Shown here: piece by piece, positions 1 to 8,722 of the stretch
How the letters are laid out: each line of letters starts with the position of its first letter
How positions within the stretch are numbered: the stretch's first letter is position 1
Source of the DNA: Aquitalea magnusonii
Lineage (GTDB): Bacteria > Pseudomonadota > Gammaproteobacteria > Burkholderiales > Chromobacteriaceae
Assembly: GCF_003202035.1 (NCBI RefSeq)
Contig: NZ_QJKC01000001.1
Coordinates: forward strand, 71,114 to 135,113
Reading direction: 5' to 3'
Length of the DNA stretch: 64,000 nt
Program-made: the position numbers and the translations under genes
The notes under the pieces: generated by a model
What the model was told of the DNA's origin: nothing
The model's database searches: none
The model's input: the letters and a program-made list of their open reading frames with translations, nothing else

Positions 1-424
1 CGGTACGGGCGGTGTCCAGTGGCGAGGCGCCAGCGAAGCGTTGCAGCGGCTGGCGCAGCCAGGCGGTGGCAATCTCCTGTTCGCCCAGTACCTGCTCGGC
101 CAGCAACAGCAGATTGGCCAGGCGCACGCCGCGCTCGGATTCGTCGCGGCTGAGCTGCTCACCCTTGCGGATGCGGTGGCTGAGCGTGCGCTCGGGGATG
201 ACAAAGCTCAGCTCGCTGCGGCTGAGCCCGGCCTTGCCCAGATTGGTGATCAGCGAGGTGGAGAGCCCGTCGGCCACCGAGTTGGCCAGCTCCAGCTCGC
301 TGTGCAGCGGTTGGCCCAGCAGTTTTGCCAGGCCGTCCAGCTGCAGGCCACCCTTGCGCCGCGGCGGCGGCGGGGTGGTCTTGCTCCGTGGGGTAAAGCG
401 GCTGGCTTCCATGGCAGGCTCCAT
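1..424 (-). CDS. Xre/MbcA/ParS-type antitoxin (partial, C-terminus outside window)
   Basis: About 141 residues are visible and the end is cut by the window edge. The start MEPAMEASR (ATG at 424; an in-frame ATG lies at 412) is followed by a Pro/Arg-rich segment. A helical region then includes LSRSELSFVIPERTLSHR and the segment SPLDTARTV-like at the cut end, which resembles the start of the DUF2384 (MbcA/ParS/Xre C-terminal) toxin-binding domain. Such antitoxins normally precede a RES-domain toxin gene, and that gene would lie beyond position 1. The antitoxin call is by family recognition; no toxin is visible to confirm the pair. The gene lies 60 bp downstream of the phosphodiesterase gene on the same strand. 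Confidence 0.7.
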   Translation of the reverse strand, partial: MEPAMEASRFTPRSKTTPPPPRRKGGLQLDGLAKLLGQPLHSELELANSVADGLSTSLITNLGKAGLSRSELSFVIPERTLSHRIRKGEQLSRDESERGVRLANLLLLAEQVLGEQEIATAWLRQPLQRFAGASPLDTART

Positions 425-484
425 TGTCGGCAAATTGCCATTACAGTATCGGCATTTTGCCGGAGCAAGACAAGCTGCCGGCGT

Positions 485-1300
485 TCAGTCGGGCTGGCGC
501 AGCACGGCAGGGTTGTCCGGCTTGTCGTGGGCGATGCCCAGCAGGCTGGCCATCAGCCCGCACAGCTCCACCTGGCGGACGCGGGCGGTACTGTCATGGC
601 AAAAGCGCGAGCCCAGCAGGTAGAGGGGCACCAGTCTTTCCTCGGGCAACACGCCACCGTGGCTGCGGTCGGCATTCATGCCGTGGTCGCTGGTGACCAG
701 CACCTGGTAGTCCTCGGCCAGCCACTGCGGCAGATACTGCGACAACAGCTTGTCGTGGTAGCGGGCGGCATTGCGGTATTCCATGCTGTCACCACCAAAG
801 CGGTGGCCGGCATCGTCCACGCCCATGGGGTGAATCAGCAGGAAATCCGGATCATGGCGGCGGCGCAGCAGTTCGCCATCGATATACAGGTGATCGTCCG
901 GGTAGTGGTCCAGATGGTAGAACAGGCCATGCTGGATGGGCAGGCTTGCATCATCGGTCAGGCGGTCGCGCACGGCATCATAAGGCGCGCGGTTGTAAAG
1001 CTCGCTGATCCAGTGATAGGCCGCGGCAGCGGTGCGCAGCCCGGCGGCGCGGGCCAGGCTGAAAATGCTCTGCTCGGTGGACAGCCGCACCACATCGTTA
1101 TGCACCACGCCGCTGGCGATGGGGGGAACGCCGGTGAGTATGCATTCGTACAGCGGGCGCGACAGCGAGGGCAGTTCGCAGCGCAGCTGATGCAGGCTGG
1201 CCAGGCCGGCCTCGCACAGTCCCTGCAGATAACCCATGCCGTCATGGCCGGCCTGCCAGCCCAATCCGTCCACCACCACCAGAATCACCTTGTTGCGCAT
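485..1300 (-). CDS. Alkaline-phosphatase-superfamily nucleotide pyrophosphatase/phosphodiesterase
   Basis: A 271-residue protein starting MRNKVILVVVDGLGW. The reading frame runs open about 128 codons further upstream, but that part overlaps the globin/HD-GYP gene and has shadow composition, so the ATG at 1300 was chosen. The N-terminal VVVDGLGW carries the first metal-ligand Asp (D11). A TGVPP segment is the likely nucleophile region, and TSDHGM near residues 203-208 supplies the conserved metal ligands of the type I phosphodiesterase/nucleotide pyrophosphatase fold. There is no signal peptide, so it is predicted cytoplasmic. The substrate cannot be told from sequence: phosphodiesters, phosphonates and nucleotides are all possible in this superfamily. 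Confidence 0.8.
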   Translation of the reverse strand: MRNKVILVVVDGLGWQAGHDGMGYLQGLCEAGLASLHQLRCELPSLSRPLYECILTGVPPIASGVVHNDVVRLSTEQSIFSLARAAGLRTAAAAYHWISELYNRAPYDAVRDRLTDDASLPIQHGLFYHLDHYPDDHLYIDGELLRRRHDPDFLLIHPMGVDDAGHRFGGDSMEYRNAARYHDKLLSQYLPQWLAEDYQVLVTSDHGMNADRSHGGVLPEERLVPLYLLGSRFCHDSTARVRQVELCGLMASLLGIAHDKPDNPAVLRQPD

Positions 1301-1418
1301 CTTGCCTCCGCTTGCCGCCGGCGCAGGCCGGATTGCTGCCAGCTGCGCCACAAAATCAGCAATAGTGCCATGTTTCGATGACAGCCTGGTGATGTTCGCT
1401 GGCACCTGGCCTGATAGG

Positions 1419-2501
1419 CTAGCTGGTGCTTTCCGCGTAGCGGGACTGGATGGCTTCGACCTCCGGCACGATGCGCAGGAAGGTGCTGACCAGGTGGGGA
1501 TCGAAATGCAGGCCGCTTTGCTGTTGCAGATAGTCGAGCGCTGCCTGTTGCGACCATGCCGGCTTGTAGGGGCGGGTGGAAACCAGGGCGTCGTACACAT
1601 CGCAAATGGCGGCAATGCGGCCTTCCAGCGGAATTTCCTCCCCGCACAGCCCGGCAGGGTAGCCGCTGCCATCCCATTTTTCATGGTGGGTCAGGGCAAT
1701 GCGGCGCGCCATGCGGATGACCAGGGCCGGATGCTCGGGAATGATGGTGCCGCCGATGCGCGGGTGCTCGCGCATGATCTGGCTTTCGTTGTCGTCCAGG
1801 CGGCCGGGCTTGAGCAGGATGCGGTCCGGCACGCCGATCTTGCCCACATCGTGCAAGGGACTGGCCATGCGCAGCGCATGGGCCCAGGTGGCGTCCTTGC
1901 CCAGTGCCAGCGCCATCTGCTCGCACATCTTGCTCATGCGGGTAATGTGCTTGCCGGTTTCGTTGTCACGGTATTCGCCGGCGCGGGCCAGGCTGAGGGT
2001 GACTTCCTGCGCCATGTCTTCCAGTGCATTCAGCAGGGTGTCGTAGTAGGCGTAGGTAGCCAGCCCCATGTCGAGAAACACCGCCCGGTTCACTGCCGTC
2101 AGATAGCGGCTGCGGCGGGCCTCATCCGGCACCAGCTGCCCCAGCAACACCACCAGCTGATTGAGTACCACCACGTAGGCGCCGGAGTAAAAGCGCAGGT
2201 CCACCCCCAGTTGCTGATGGGTGCGGCCGATGGCCAGGGTGGCTTCCAGATAGTCCTGGTTGAAATTGCCGGCAAAGACATGGTCCTGCCAGTGACGCAG
2301 CTGATGGGCACGGGCGCGCTGCATGGCGGCCGGATCGCTGAAGGTGGCGCTGGCCGCCGCATTGGCATGGATGTAGGCATATACCCCATCCATCAGCAGA
2401 TCCATATGGGGGCGGATCAGTCCGCCAAACTCGCGCAGGGTGTTGATGCTGTCTGCATCCATGTCGAGAAAGTCACGCCATTGTTCAAAGCGAAGCCGCA
2501 C
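1419..2501 (-). CDS. Globin-coupled HD-GYP domain protein (putative c-di-GMP phosphodiesterase)
   Basis: A 360-residue protein in two parts. Residues about 10-165 match the protoglobin/globin-coupled sensor fold. IGRTHQQLGV places a candidate haem proximal His at residue 95, and FYSGAYVVVLNQL follows. Residues about 180-350 are an HD-GYP domain with HDVGKIGVPD (HD at 217-218) and HHEKWDGSGYP (272-282), so the catalytic motifs are intact. HD-GYP enzymes hydrolyse cyclic di-GMP, and the globin part would make this depend on O2 or another gas ligand (inference). There is no membrane segment, so it is predicted cytosolic. The next minus-strand gene upstream is separated by about 110 bp, so it is probably transcribed alone. 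Confidence 0.88.
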   Translation of the reverse strand: MRLRFEQWRDFLDMDADSINTLREFGGLIRPHMDLLMDGVYAYIHANAAASATFSDPAAMQRARAHQLRHWQDHVFAGNFNQDYLEATLAIGRTHQQLGVDLRFYSGAYVVVLNQLVVLLGQLVPDEARRSRYLTAVNRAVFLDMGLATYAYYDTLLNALEDMAQEVTLSLARAGEYRDNETGKHITRMSKMCEQMALALGKDATWAHALRMASPLHDVGKIGVPDRILLKPGRLDDNESQIMREHPRIGGTIIPEHPALVIRMARRIALTHHEKWDGSGYPAGLCGEEIPLEGRIAAICDVYDALVSTRPYKPAWSQQAALDYLQQQSGLHFDPHLVSTFLRIVPEVEAIQSRYAESTS

Positions 2502-2614
2502 GCAGGGATTCCTTGCAATCGTGGTTGGCCGGCATGGCCGGAAGTAACCATGATAACAAAGAGGACAAATGGCATGTCAAAGGAATGTTGTGGCCGGCTG
2601 CCTGCCGGCACCGT

Positions 2615-3661
2615 TCAGCCGTGGCGCTGGCGGCGTTGCAGACGGCTGCTGTCGATGATGTCGGCGGCGCGGGCGCGTAACTGGCCACAGCCGCCGTCGA
2701 TGTCCTGGCCGGCCGAATCGCGGATCTTGGTCAGCACGCCATGCTGGTGCAGATAGTGTTTCATGTACTGGATGTGCGCAGCATCCGGGCGCTGGTAGTG
2801 ATCGCCCTCCATGCTGTTGTAGGGAATCAGGTTCAGCACGCCATATTTGCCCTTGAGCAGGGCGATGGCGGCATCCATTTCCTGCTGGCTGTCGTTGACC
2901 CCGGCCAGCAGCGTCCACTGGTACTGAATGGGATAGCCCACCTGGCGGGCATAGCGTTCGCCCTGTGCCACCAGCTCGGCCGGACTGATGCGCGGTGCTC
3001 GCGGTAGCAAGTGGGCGCGCAGCCCGGCATCCGTGGTGTGCAAGGACAGTGCCAGTGCCGGCTTGACCCGCTGCTGCGGCAGGCGCTCGAACACGCGCGG
3101 GTCGCCCACGGTGGAAAACACCAGATTCTTGTGGGCGATATTGCCCTCGCTGCCGAGAAAATCTATCGCTTCCAGCACATTGTCCAGATTGTGGGCCGGC
3201 TCGCCCATGCCCATGAACACCACTTTTTTCACCGGGCGGATACGCCGCGCCAGCACCACCTGCGCCACGATTTCCGCACTGCCCAGCTGACGCAGCAGGC
3301 CGGATTTGCCGGTCATGCAGAAGGTGCAGCCCACGGCACAGCCCAGCTGGCTGGAAACGCAGAGCCCGTCGCGCGGCAGCAGCACGCTTTCCACCAGTTG
3401 GCCGTCGGCCAGTTCCACCAGCAGGCGTTGCGCGGCATCGGCGGCCTCATGCCGGGTGTGGATGCGCGCCAGTGCTTCCAGCTGCTGGCTGAGTGCCGGC
3501 AAGCCCTGCCGTACGCTGAGCGGAAAATAGTGCTCGCTTTGCTGGTGGCGGGTGCCGTGATCAAGCGCCAGACCTTGCAGCCAGGCGCGGCTGATGCGGC
3601 CGATGTGGCAGGGACGGGCGCCAAGGGCGGCGAGGGCGTGGTGAAAATCCTGGATGCGCAT
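2615..3661 (-). CDS. RlmN/Cfr-family radical SAM RNA methyltransferase (RlmN-like)
   Basis: A 348-residue protein. CAVGCTFC (Cys 108, 112, 115) is the CxxxCxxC cluster for the [4Fe-4S] centre, VVFMGMGEPAHN is the SAM-binding GEP motif, and RDSAGQDIDGGCGQLR carries the C-terminal methylidene-forming Cys near residue 325. Both mechanistic cysteines of RlmN (m2A2503 of 23S rRNA, A37 of some tRNAs) are therefore present. It is shorter than typical RlmN and its neighbours are not the usual ispG/hisS/ndk context, so it may be a paralogue. The start MRIQDFHHAL was chosen because homologous helices begin here. Activity on C2 versus C8 of A2503 (RlmN versus Cfr) cannot be decided by eye. Confidence 0.8.
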   Translation of the reverse strand: MRIQDFHHALAALGARPCHIGRISRAWLQGLALDHGTRHQQSEHYFPLSVRQGLPALSQQLEALARIHTRHEAADAAQRLLVELADGQLVESVLLPRDGLCVSSQLGCAVGCTFCMTGKSGLLRQLGSAEIVAQVVLARRIRPVKKVVFMGMGEPAHNLDNVLEAIDFLGSEGNIAHKNLVFSTVGDPRVFERLPQQRVKPALALSLHTTDAGLRAHLLPRAPRISPAELVAQGERYARQVGYPIQYQWTLLAGVNDSQQEMDAAIALLKGKYGVLNLIPYNSMEGDHYQRPDAAHIQYMKHYLHQHGVLTKIRDSAGQDIDGGCGQLRARAADIIDSSRLQRRQRHG

Positions 3662-3786
3662 GGCTGGTTTCTGAATAGCTGGTAACAGCGTGGGCGGGTT
3701 GATGCGAGTCGCGTAGGGTAATGCAATTGTCGACTGGCCGGCTAGTGCAGCTTGGCATGCAGCCAGGCAATGTGAGGAGCATGAAG

Positions 3787-4173
3787 ATGAAAAAAATACT
3801 GCTGACCGCTATGTTGCTGATTTTGCCATGCGAGCTGGCGGTGGCAGGCAGTGACGTAGGTATGTGGTCTGTTGCGGCGGTCTATCTGTGTGTCGCGCAG
3901 TATCCGGCTTATGCCGATCTGCCCGCCATCCGGGCCGATGAAGGTGGCCGCTCAATGCTGAGGGAGATGGACAGGCTGCGTGCGGTCTTCCAGCAATGCC
4001 AGCGCGACCGCCCCACGCCCTTGCCGCTGCTGCCGCTTGAGTTATGTGATGCCACTATGGCGCACCTGTCGGCAAGAACGGCCGAATGGGATCCTGCCGA
4101 TGACTTCGGCATGCTGATCAAACAGCGCTATGAGCCGGCTATCCAGCAGTGGCTGGACTGCATTCAGCGCTAG
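3787..4173 (+). CDS. Small exported protein of unknown function
   Basis: A 128-residue protein beginning MKKILLTAML with a clear signal peptide ending near LAVAGS. An AGGAG at 3774-3778 fits the ATG at 3787 (8 nt spacing) better than the ATG at 3781. The mature part has several Cys residues (YLCVAQY, QQCQRD, LELCDA, WLDCIQR) that could form disulfides in the periplasm. No family was recognised. It is isolated between two convergent or unrelated genes on the opposite strand. Confidence 0.75.
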   Translation: MKKILLTAMLLILPCELAVAGSDVGMWSVAAVYLCVAQYPAYADLPAIRADEGGRSMLREMDRLRAVFQQCQRDRPTPLPLLPLELCDATMAHLSARTAEWDPADDFGMLIKQRYEPAIQQWLDCIQR

Positions 4174-4228
4174 GCTGGCCTGTAAGGTGGACCTTGCCGC
4201 ACCTCCTTACCAAGTTGCTGCCAGTCGA

Positions 4229-4858
4229 TCAGATCAGCTTGTGCTCGATGGCGTAGCGCACCATGTCGGCCACCGAGTGCGCCTGCAGCTTCTGCATCAG
4301 GCGCACCTTGTGGGTGCTTACCGTCTTGGAGCTGATGTTGAGCTGCTGGGCGATTTCATTGACATTGGTGCCGTGTACCAGGCGTTCGAACACCTGGTAT
4401 TCGCGTTCGGACAGCTGGGCATGGGCGGGGCGCGAGTCGGTCAGCCCCACTTCGAATACCATGCGGTCGGCCAGTTGCGGGTCGATGTAGCGGCCACCGC
4501 CGGCCACCTTGCGGATGGCAGTCAGCAGCAGGGCCGGATCGCTGTCCTTGGTGCTGTAACCGGCGGCACCGGCCTTGAGCGCGCGGGCGGCGATCTGCAC
4601 TTCATCGTGCATGGACAGCATCAGGATGGCCGGCGGATTGTCCAGGGCGCGAATGCGCGGGATGGATTCCAGCCCATTGGTGCCGGGCATGGAAATGTCC
4701 AGCAACAGCACGTCGCAGGGAATCTGGCGCAGCTGTTCCAGCAGGTGGGTGCCATTGGTGGCTTCTCCCACCACGCTGATGTCCTCGGCCAGCGATACCA
4801 GCTGCTTGATGCCCTCGCGGACGATTTTGTGGTCTTCGGCAATGATGACGCGGATCAC
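4229..4858 (-). CDS. NarL/FixJ-family response regulator
   Basis: A 209-residue protein. The receiver domain begins VIIAEDHKIVREG, with the phospho-acceptor Asp in LLLDISMPG (about D54) and TKDSDPALL near the conserved Lys. A LuxR-type helix-turn-helix follows (LSEREYQVFERLVHGTNVNEIA, then SSKTVSTHKVRLMQKL). The start is a GTG at 4858 that overlaps the TGA of the upstream kinase gene (GTGA), so the two are translationally coupled and form a cognate pair. It probably activates or represses transcription in response to the kinase's periplasmic ligand. Confidence 0.92.
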   Translation of the reverse strand: MIRVIIAEDHKIVREGIKQLVSLAEDISVVGEATNGTHLLEQLRQIPCDVLLLDISMPGTNGLESIPRIRALDNPPAILMLSMHDEVQIAARALKAGAAGYSTKDSDPALLLTAIRKVAGGGRYIDPQLADRMVFEVGLTDSRPAHAQLSEREYQVFERLVHGTNVNEIAQQLNISSKTVSTHKVRLMQKLQAHSVADMVRYAIEHKLI

Positions 4859-7257
4859 GCGTTTTCCTTTCCTGCTTCGGCGGGCAGCCGGATGGTGAGA
4901 GTGCAGCCTTGTTCCGGCTGGCTGTCGATGTCGAGCACGCCACCCAGCAGCAGCACGCGTTCGCGGATGCCGACCAGGCCAAAAGAGCGCAGCTGGCGGT
5001 GGGCATGCGGGTCGAAGCCCTTGCCGTCGTCGGCAATGCTCAGGGTGATCATGCCTTGCTGGCAGGTCAGGCCCACGCTGACCGTGCTGGCTTCGGCATG
5101 GCGCAGCACATTGGTCAGGGCTTCCTGCAGGATGCGGAACACGCCGATGGCGCGGGCATCGCTCAGCGGGATGGGGGTGTCGGGCACGGAGACCAGGCAA
5201 GGGATGCCGCTGCGTTTTTCAAAGCGCCGCGCCTGCCATTCGATGGCCGAGCCGATGCCGGCATCCAGCACCGGCGGGCGCAGCGCCGTGGCGACGTCGC
5301 GCACGATCTGGAAGGTTTGCTCGATCAGCTTTTTCATCGCCTGCAGCCGTTCGGCCAGCTTGCTGTCGCTCTGGCCGAAGCTCAGTTCGCACATCGAGGT
5401 TTCCAGTCGCAGCACGGTCAGGATCTGTCCCAGTTCATCGTGGACTTCGCGGGCGATACGGGCTTTTTCTTCTTCACGCACCGATTCCAGGTGGGCCGAC
5501 AGGCTGCGCAGCAGGCCACGCGATTCGGCCAGCTGCAATTCATTGTGCTTGTTCTCGGAGATATCCCAGACAATGCCGTCCCATACCACATGGCCATCGT
5601 CAAAGCAGCGCACCGTGGCCTTGATGTCCACCCAGCGCAATTGCCCGTCCTGATGCAGCATGCGGCCCTGCCAGGCCAGGTCGTGATTATGCTGGTCGGC
5701 CTGTTGCCAGGCCTGCTGGTAGCTGGCGCGGTCGCTGGCAGCCACCACATCCAGCCAGCCTGCCGGCAGGCTGATCATGTCCAGCGGGCTGTAGCCCAGC
5801 ATGCTCTGGCTGGCATCGCTGACAAAGGCCAGCCGCACCGGCATTTGCGCTGCCGGGCGTTCCAGGCGGAATACCATGCCCGGCACATTGCTGGCCATGC
5901 CCTTGAAGCGGGCTTCGCTTTCTTCCAGGGCCGCGCGGGCTTTTTGCCGTTCGGTAATGTCGTTGAGATAGACCACCAGGTATTCGGTACGGCCGAATTT
6001 GAGAAAGCTGAGGGTGACGCCTACCGGCAGTGTCTGGCCATCGGCCTTGAGGCAGTGGGTTTCAAAGCTGCTGACGGCCTTGCGGCTGCGCAGCTGGTTC
6101 CACATTTCCAGCCAGCGGGCGTGGTCGAGCGAGGGTTGCAGTTCGGGCAGGGACAAGCGCAACAGCAGGGCTGGCGGATAGCCCAGCATGGTTTCCGCCG
6201 CCCGGTTGGCGTACTGGATGCGGCTGTCCCAGTTGACCCACAGGATGCCGACCGTGCTGTTGTCGATGGAAAACTGGGTCAGCCGCAAGGATTCTTCGGC
6301 TACATCGCGCGCCTCCAGCTCCATGCGCGCTGCCAGCAGGCGCTTTTCCGCCCAGCGCCGTTGCCGCCGCTGATGGTTCCACACCACAGCCAGCAGCAGG
6401 CTGCTCAGCAGCAGCGCCAGGCTCAGCCGGTGCCAGAAGGTCAGCGAGTCGATCAGCCGTGGATAGCTGGGCAGCATCCAGCGGGCGTACAGCTGCTCCA
6501 TGCGGCTGCCGGGGATGTCCTGCAGCTGGCGGTCCAGTACGGCGGGCAGCTCCGGCCAGTCACGCCTTACCCCGATGCGCAGCAGATGGGTGTAGCCCAG
6601 GTCGCCCACCACCGCCAGGCGGGAGAATTCCGGCTCCTTGAGCAAGGTGGCCAGCTGGGCCTCATCGACGATGGCGTATTCGGCATATTGCTGCTGTACG
6701 GTTTGCAGGGCCAGACGGTCGTTGGCCACTTCGACGCGGGGCAGTTCCGGGTAATTGCGCCGGACAAAGCGCAGGGCATCGCTATTGCCGTCCAGCGCCA
6801 GCCGCTCGCTGAGTGACAGCCGGTCCAGATCGACCGCATTGCCGCTGCCGTCGGGGAAGCCGACTATCTTGTGCGGCACCCGCAAATAGGGCTGGGAAAA
6901 CAGCCAGTGATGCAGGCTGGCCGGTGTTTGCAACATGCCGGGCGAGACATCCACCGTGCCGGCCTCCACCGCCCGGTCCAGTGCCTGCTGGGTGGCAAAG
7001 GTACGCCAGCTCAGCTGCACGCCCATCTTGCTGGCCAGCAGCAGCATCACCTCGACGTCGGCTCCTTCCAGCAGATGGTTGCGCGGGTTGATCTGGGCAT
7101 AGGGCGCTTGCAGTACCACGCCCACCCGCCAGTCGCGATGGGCGGCCAGCCAGTTGCCTGCAGCCGGCGCTGCCGCCATGGCCAGTGAGCAGAACAGGCT
7201 GAGCAGCAGGGCTGGCAGGGTCAAGGACAAATGTCGAAGGCGGGAAGCCGGTTGCAT
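4855..7257 (-). CDS. Periplasmic-sensor histidine kinase (SBP_bac_3 / PAS / PAS / HisKA_3 / HATPase)
   Basis: An 800-residue membrane kinase. A signal sequence (residues 1-30) leads into a solute-binding-protein-like sensor (about 40-265; WRVGVVLQAPYAQINP and VDVSPGM). One transmembrane helix follows (LALLLSSLLLAVVW), then two PAS domains with PAC segments (about 330-440 and 450-580). A HisKA_3 dimerisation domain carries the phospho-His in REVHDELGQ (about H606), and the HATPase has LQEALTNVLRHAEA and DDGKGFDP. A Venus-flytrap sensor fused to PAS and kinase is BvgS-like in layout, but the NarL-type partner and HisKA_3 place it in the NarX/UhpB kinase class. The ATG at 7257 was chosen because it opens directly on the signal peptide; ATGs at 7293 and further upstream lack a visible ribosome site. 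Confidence 0.9.
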   Translation of the reverse strand: MQPASRLRHLSLTLPALLLSLFCSLAMAAAPAAGNWLAAHRDWRVGVVLQAPYAQINPRNHLLEGADVEVMLLLASKMGVQLSWRTFATQQALDRAVEAGTVDVSPGMLQTPASLHHWLFSQPYLRVPHKIVGFPDGSGNAVDLDRLSLSERLALDGNSDALRFVRRNYPELPRVEVANDRLALQTVQQQYAEYAIVDEAQLATLLKEPEFSRLAVVGDLGYTHLLRIGVRRDWPELPAVLDRQLQDIPGSRMEQLYARWMLPSYPRLIDSLTFWHRLSLALLLSSLLLAVVWNHQRRQRRWAEKRLLAARMELEARDVAEESLRLTQFSIDNSTVGILWVNWDSRIQYANRAAETMLGYPPALLLRLSLPELQPSLDHARWLEMWNQLRSRKAVSSFETHCLKADGQTLPVGVTLSFLKFGRTEYLVVYLNDITERQKARAALEESEARFKGMASNVPGMVFRLERPAAQMPVRLAFVSDASQSMLGYSPLDMISLPAGWLDVVAASDRASYQQAWQQADQHNHDLAWQGRMLHQDGQLRWVDIKATVRCFDDGHVVWDGIVWDISENKHNELQLAESRGLLRSLSAHLESVREEEKARIAREVHDELGQILTVLRLETSMCELSFGQSDSKLAERLQAMKKLIEQTFQIVRDVATALRPPVLDAGIGSAIEWQARRFEKRSGIPCLVSVPDTPIPLSDARAIGVFRILQEALTNVLRHAEASTVSVGLTCQQGMITLSIADDGKGFDPHAHRQLRSFGLVGIRERVLLLGGVLDIDSQPEQGCTLTIRLPAEAGKENA

Positions 7258-7502
7258 GTGAAGCCTGTATGCAATGGGGTAAGGGATGGCCATGGCCGTT
7301 GTGCAATAAGAAGCGGCTGGCATGAGTGCGGCATACTTTACCCTTTAGTGCCGGTTTTGCCAAAAATGCTGGCGGAAGTCGGCCTGGTCGGCTTCGGTAG
7401 TGCGTTTACCAGAATTAACATCAATTTACCGTGCATTAACCGCGACGCAGCCGCCAAAGCCGGATACTGCGCTATCAAAATAGCAAGCATCCTTATCCCT
7501 TC

Positions 7503-8720
7503 ATGCCTCGTTTCATTGCATTGCACCGTCGCAGCCTGCTGCTCGTCATCGGTTTGCTGCTGGCGCTTGCCGCTTACCTGTTCTACCCCCGCCCGCCAGT
7601 CAATCACTACCTGACCGCCACCGTAAGCCAGCTGGATCTGGAAGACAGCGTGCTGGCCACCGGCACCATCAAGGCGCTACGCGAAGTCAGCGTGGGTGCC
7701 CAGGTATCCGGCCAGGTGAAGTCACTCAAGGTGGTCCTGGGCCAAACTGTGAAAAAGGGTGATGTACTGGCCGAAATCGACCCGCGCACCCAGGAAAATG
7801 CGCTGGAAGATGCCCAGGCTTCGGTCAGCAGCTATCAGTCGCAGCTGAAGTCCAGACTGGCGGCCTTGCTCAAGGCGCGCCAGGATTTCTCCCGGCAGCA
7901 GCAGATGCTGGGGCAGCAGGCTACCTCGCGTGAAAGCTACGACAGCGCCAAGGCGGCGCTGGATGGTGCCGAAGCGGATACCCAGCAACTGCAGGCGCAG
8001 CTGCAACAGGCGCGCATCAGCCTGAAAACCGCCCAGCTCAATCTGGGCTATACCCGCATTGCTGCGCCCATCGATGGCGTGGTGGTGGCCTTGCCGGTGG
8101 AGGAAGGGCAGACGGTGAATGCCAGCCAGTCCACCCCCACCATCGTCAAGCTGGCGCAGCTGGATACGGTGACGGTGAAGTCGGAAATTTCGGAAGGCGA
8201 TGTGGTCAAGGTCAAGCCCGGCCTGCCGGTGTACTTCACCATACTGGGCGAGCCGGACCGGCGCTATCAGGCGCGCTTGCGCGCCATCGATCCGGCGCCG
8301 CAGTCGTATAGCGATGCCAGTGACAGCAGCACCAGCTCCACCTCGACCGGTAGCAGTTCCAGCAGCTCCACCTCGTCCACTGCCATCTATTACTACGGCC
8401 TGTTTGATGTGCCCAATCCGCAGCACAAGCTGCGCATCAATATGACGGCACAGGTCACGGTGGTGCTCAGCCAGGTCAGGGCGGCACTGGCGATTCCGGC
8501 CAATGCGCTGGGTGTGCGTGGCAAGGATGGCCGCTATCAGGTGCGGGTATTGCAGCCGGACGGCAGCGTGCAGACGCGGACGGTGAAAATTGGCCTGAAC
8601 AATAATGTGCACGCCCAGGTATTGAGCGGCCTGCGCGCCGGCGAGCAGGTGATTGTAGGGGAGGCCAGCGTCAGCAGCAGTGGCAGCGGTCATAACGGCC
8701 CGCCGCCGATGGGGATGTAA
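7503..8720 (+). CDS. macA: MacA-like periplasmic adaptor (membrane fusion protein)
   Basis: A 405-residue adaptor. The N-terminal membrane anchor ([16 protein letters not shown]) is followed by a lipoyl half-domain ([28 protein letters not shown]), a coiled-coil hairpin (about 95-180, Gln/Ala-rich), the second lipoyl half ([13 protein letters not shown]), a beta-barrel and a membrane-proximal domain. A Ser/Thr-rich insertion at about residues 270-295 ([15 protein letters not shown]) is a low-complexity loop. It bridges MacB to an outer-membrane channel for export of macrolides, lipopeptides or haem-type substrates. It is first in an operon with macB (2 bp spacing) and the outer-membrane lipoprotein. 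Confidence 0.93.
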   Translation: MPRFIALHRRSLLLVIGLLLALAAYLFYPRPPVNHYLTATVSQLDLEDSVLATGTIKALREVSVGAQVSGQVKSLKVVLGQTVKKGDVLAEIDPRTQENALEDAQASVSSYQSQLKSRLAALLKARQDFSRQQQMLGQQATSRESYDSAKAALDGAEADTQQLQAQLQQARISLKTAQLNLGYTRIAAPIDGVVVALPVEEGQTVNASQSTPTIVKLAQLDTVTVKSEISEGDVVKVKPGLPVYFTILGEPDRRYQARLRAIDPAPQSYSDASDSSTSSTSTGSSSSSSTSSTAIYYYGLFDVPNPQHKLRINMTAQVTVVLSQVRAALAIPANALGVRGKDGRYQVRVLQPDGSVQTRTVKIGLNNNVHAQVLSGLRAGEQVIVGEASVSSSGSGHNGPPPMGM

Positions 8721-8722
8721 GC

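Noticed and set aside
41-1381. Long plus-strand open frame of 446 codons
   Set aside because: Gln/His/Ala-rich shadow of the antitoxin and phosphodiesterase genes on the other strand; no family sequence.
4909-6816. Plus-strand open frame of 635 codons
   Set aside because: Complement of the histidine kinase gene; composition typical of a high-GC shadow frame.
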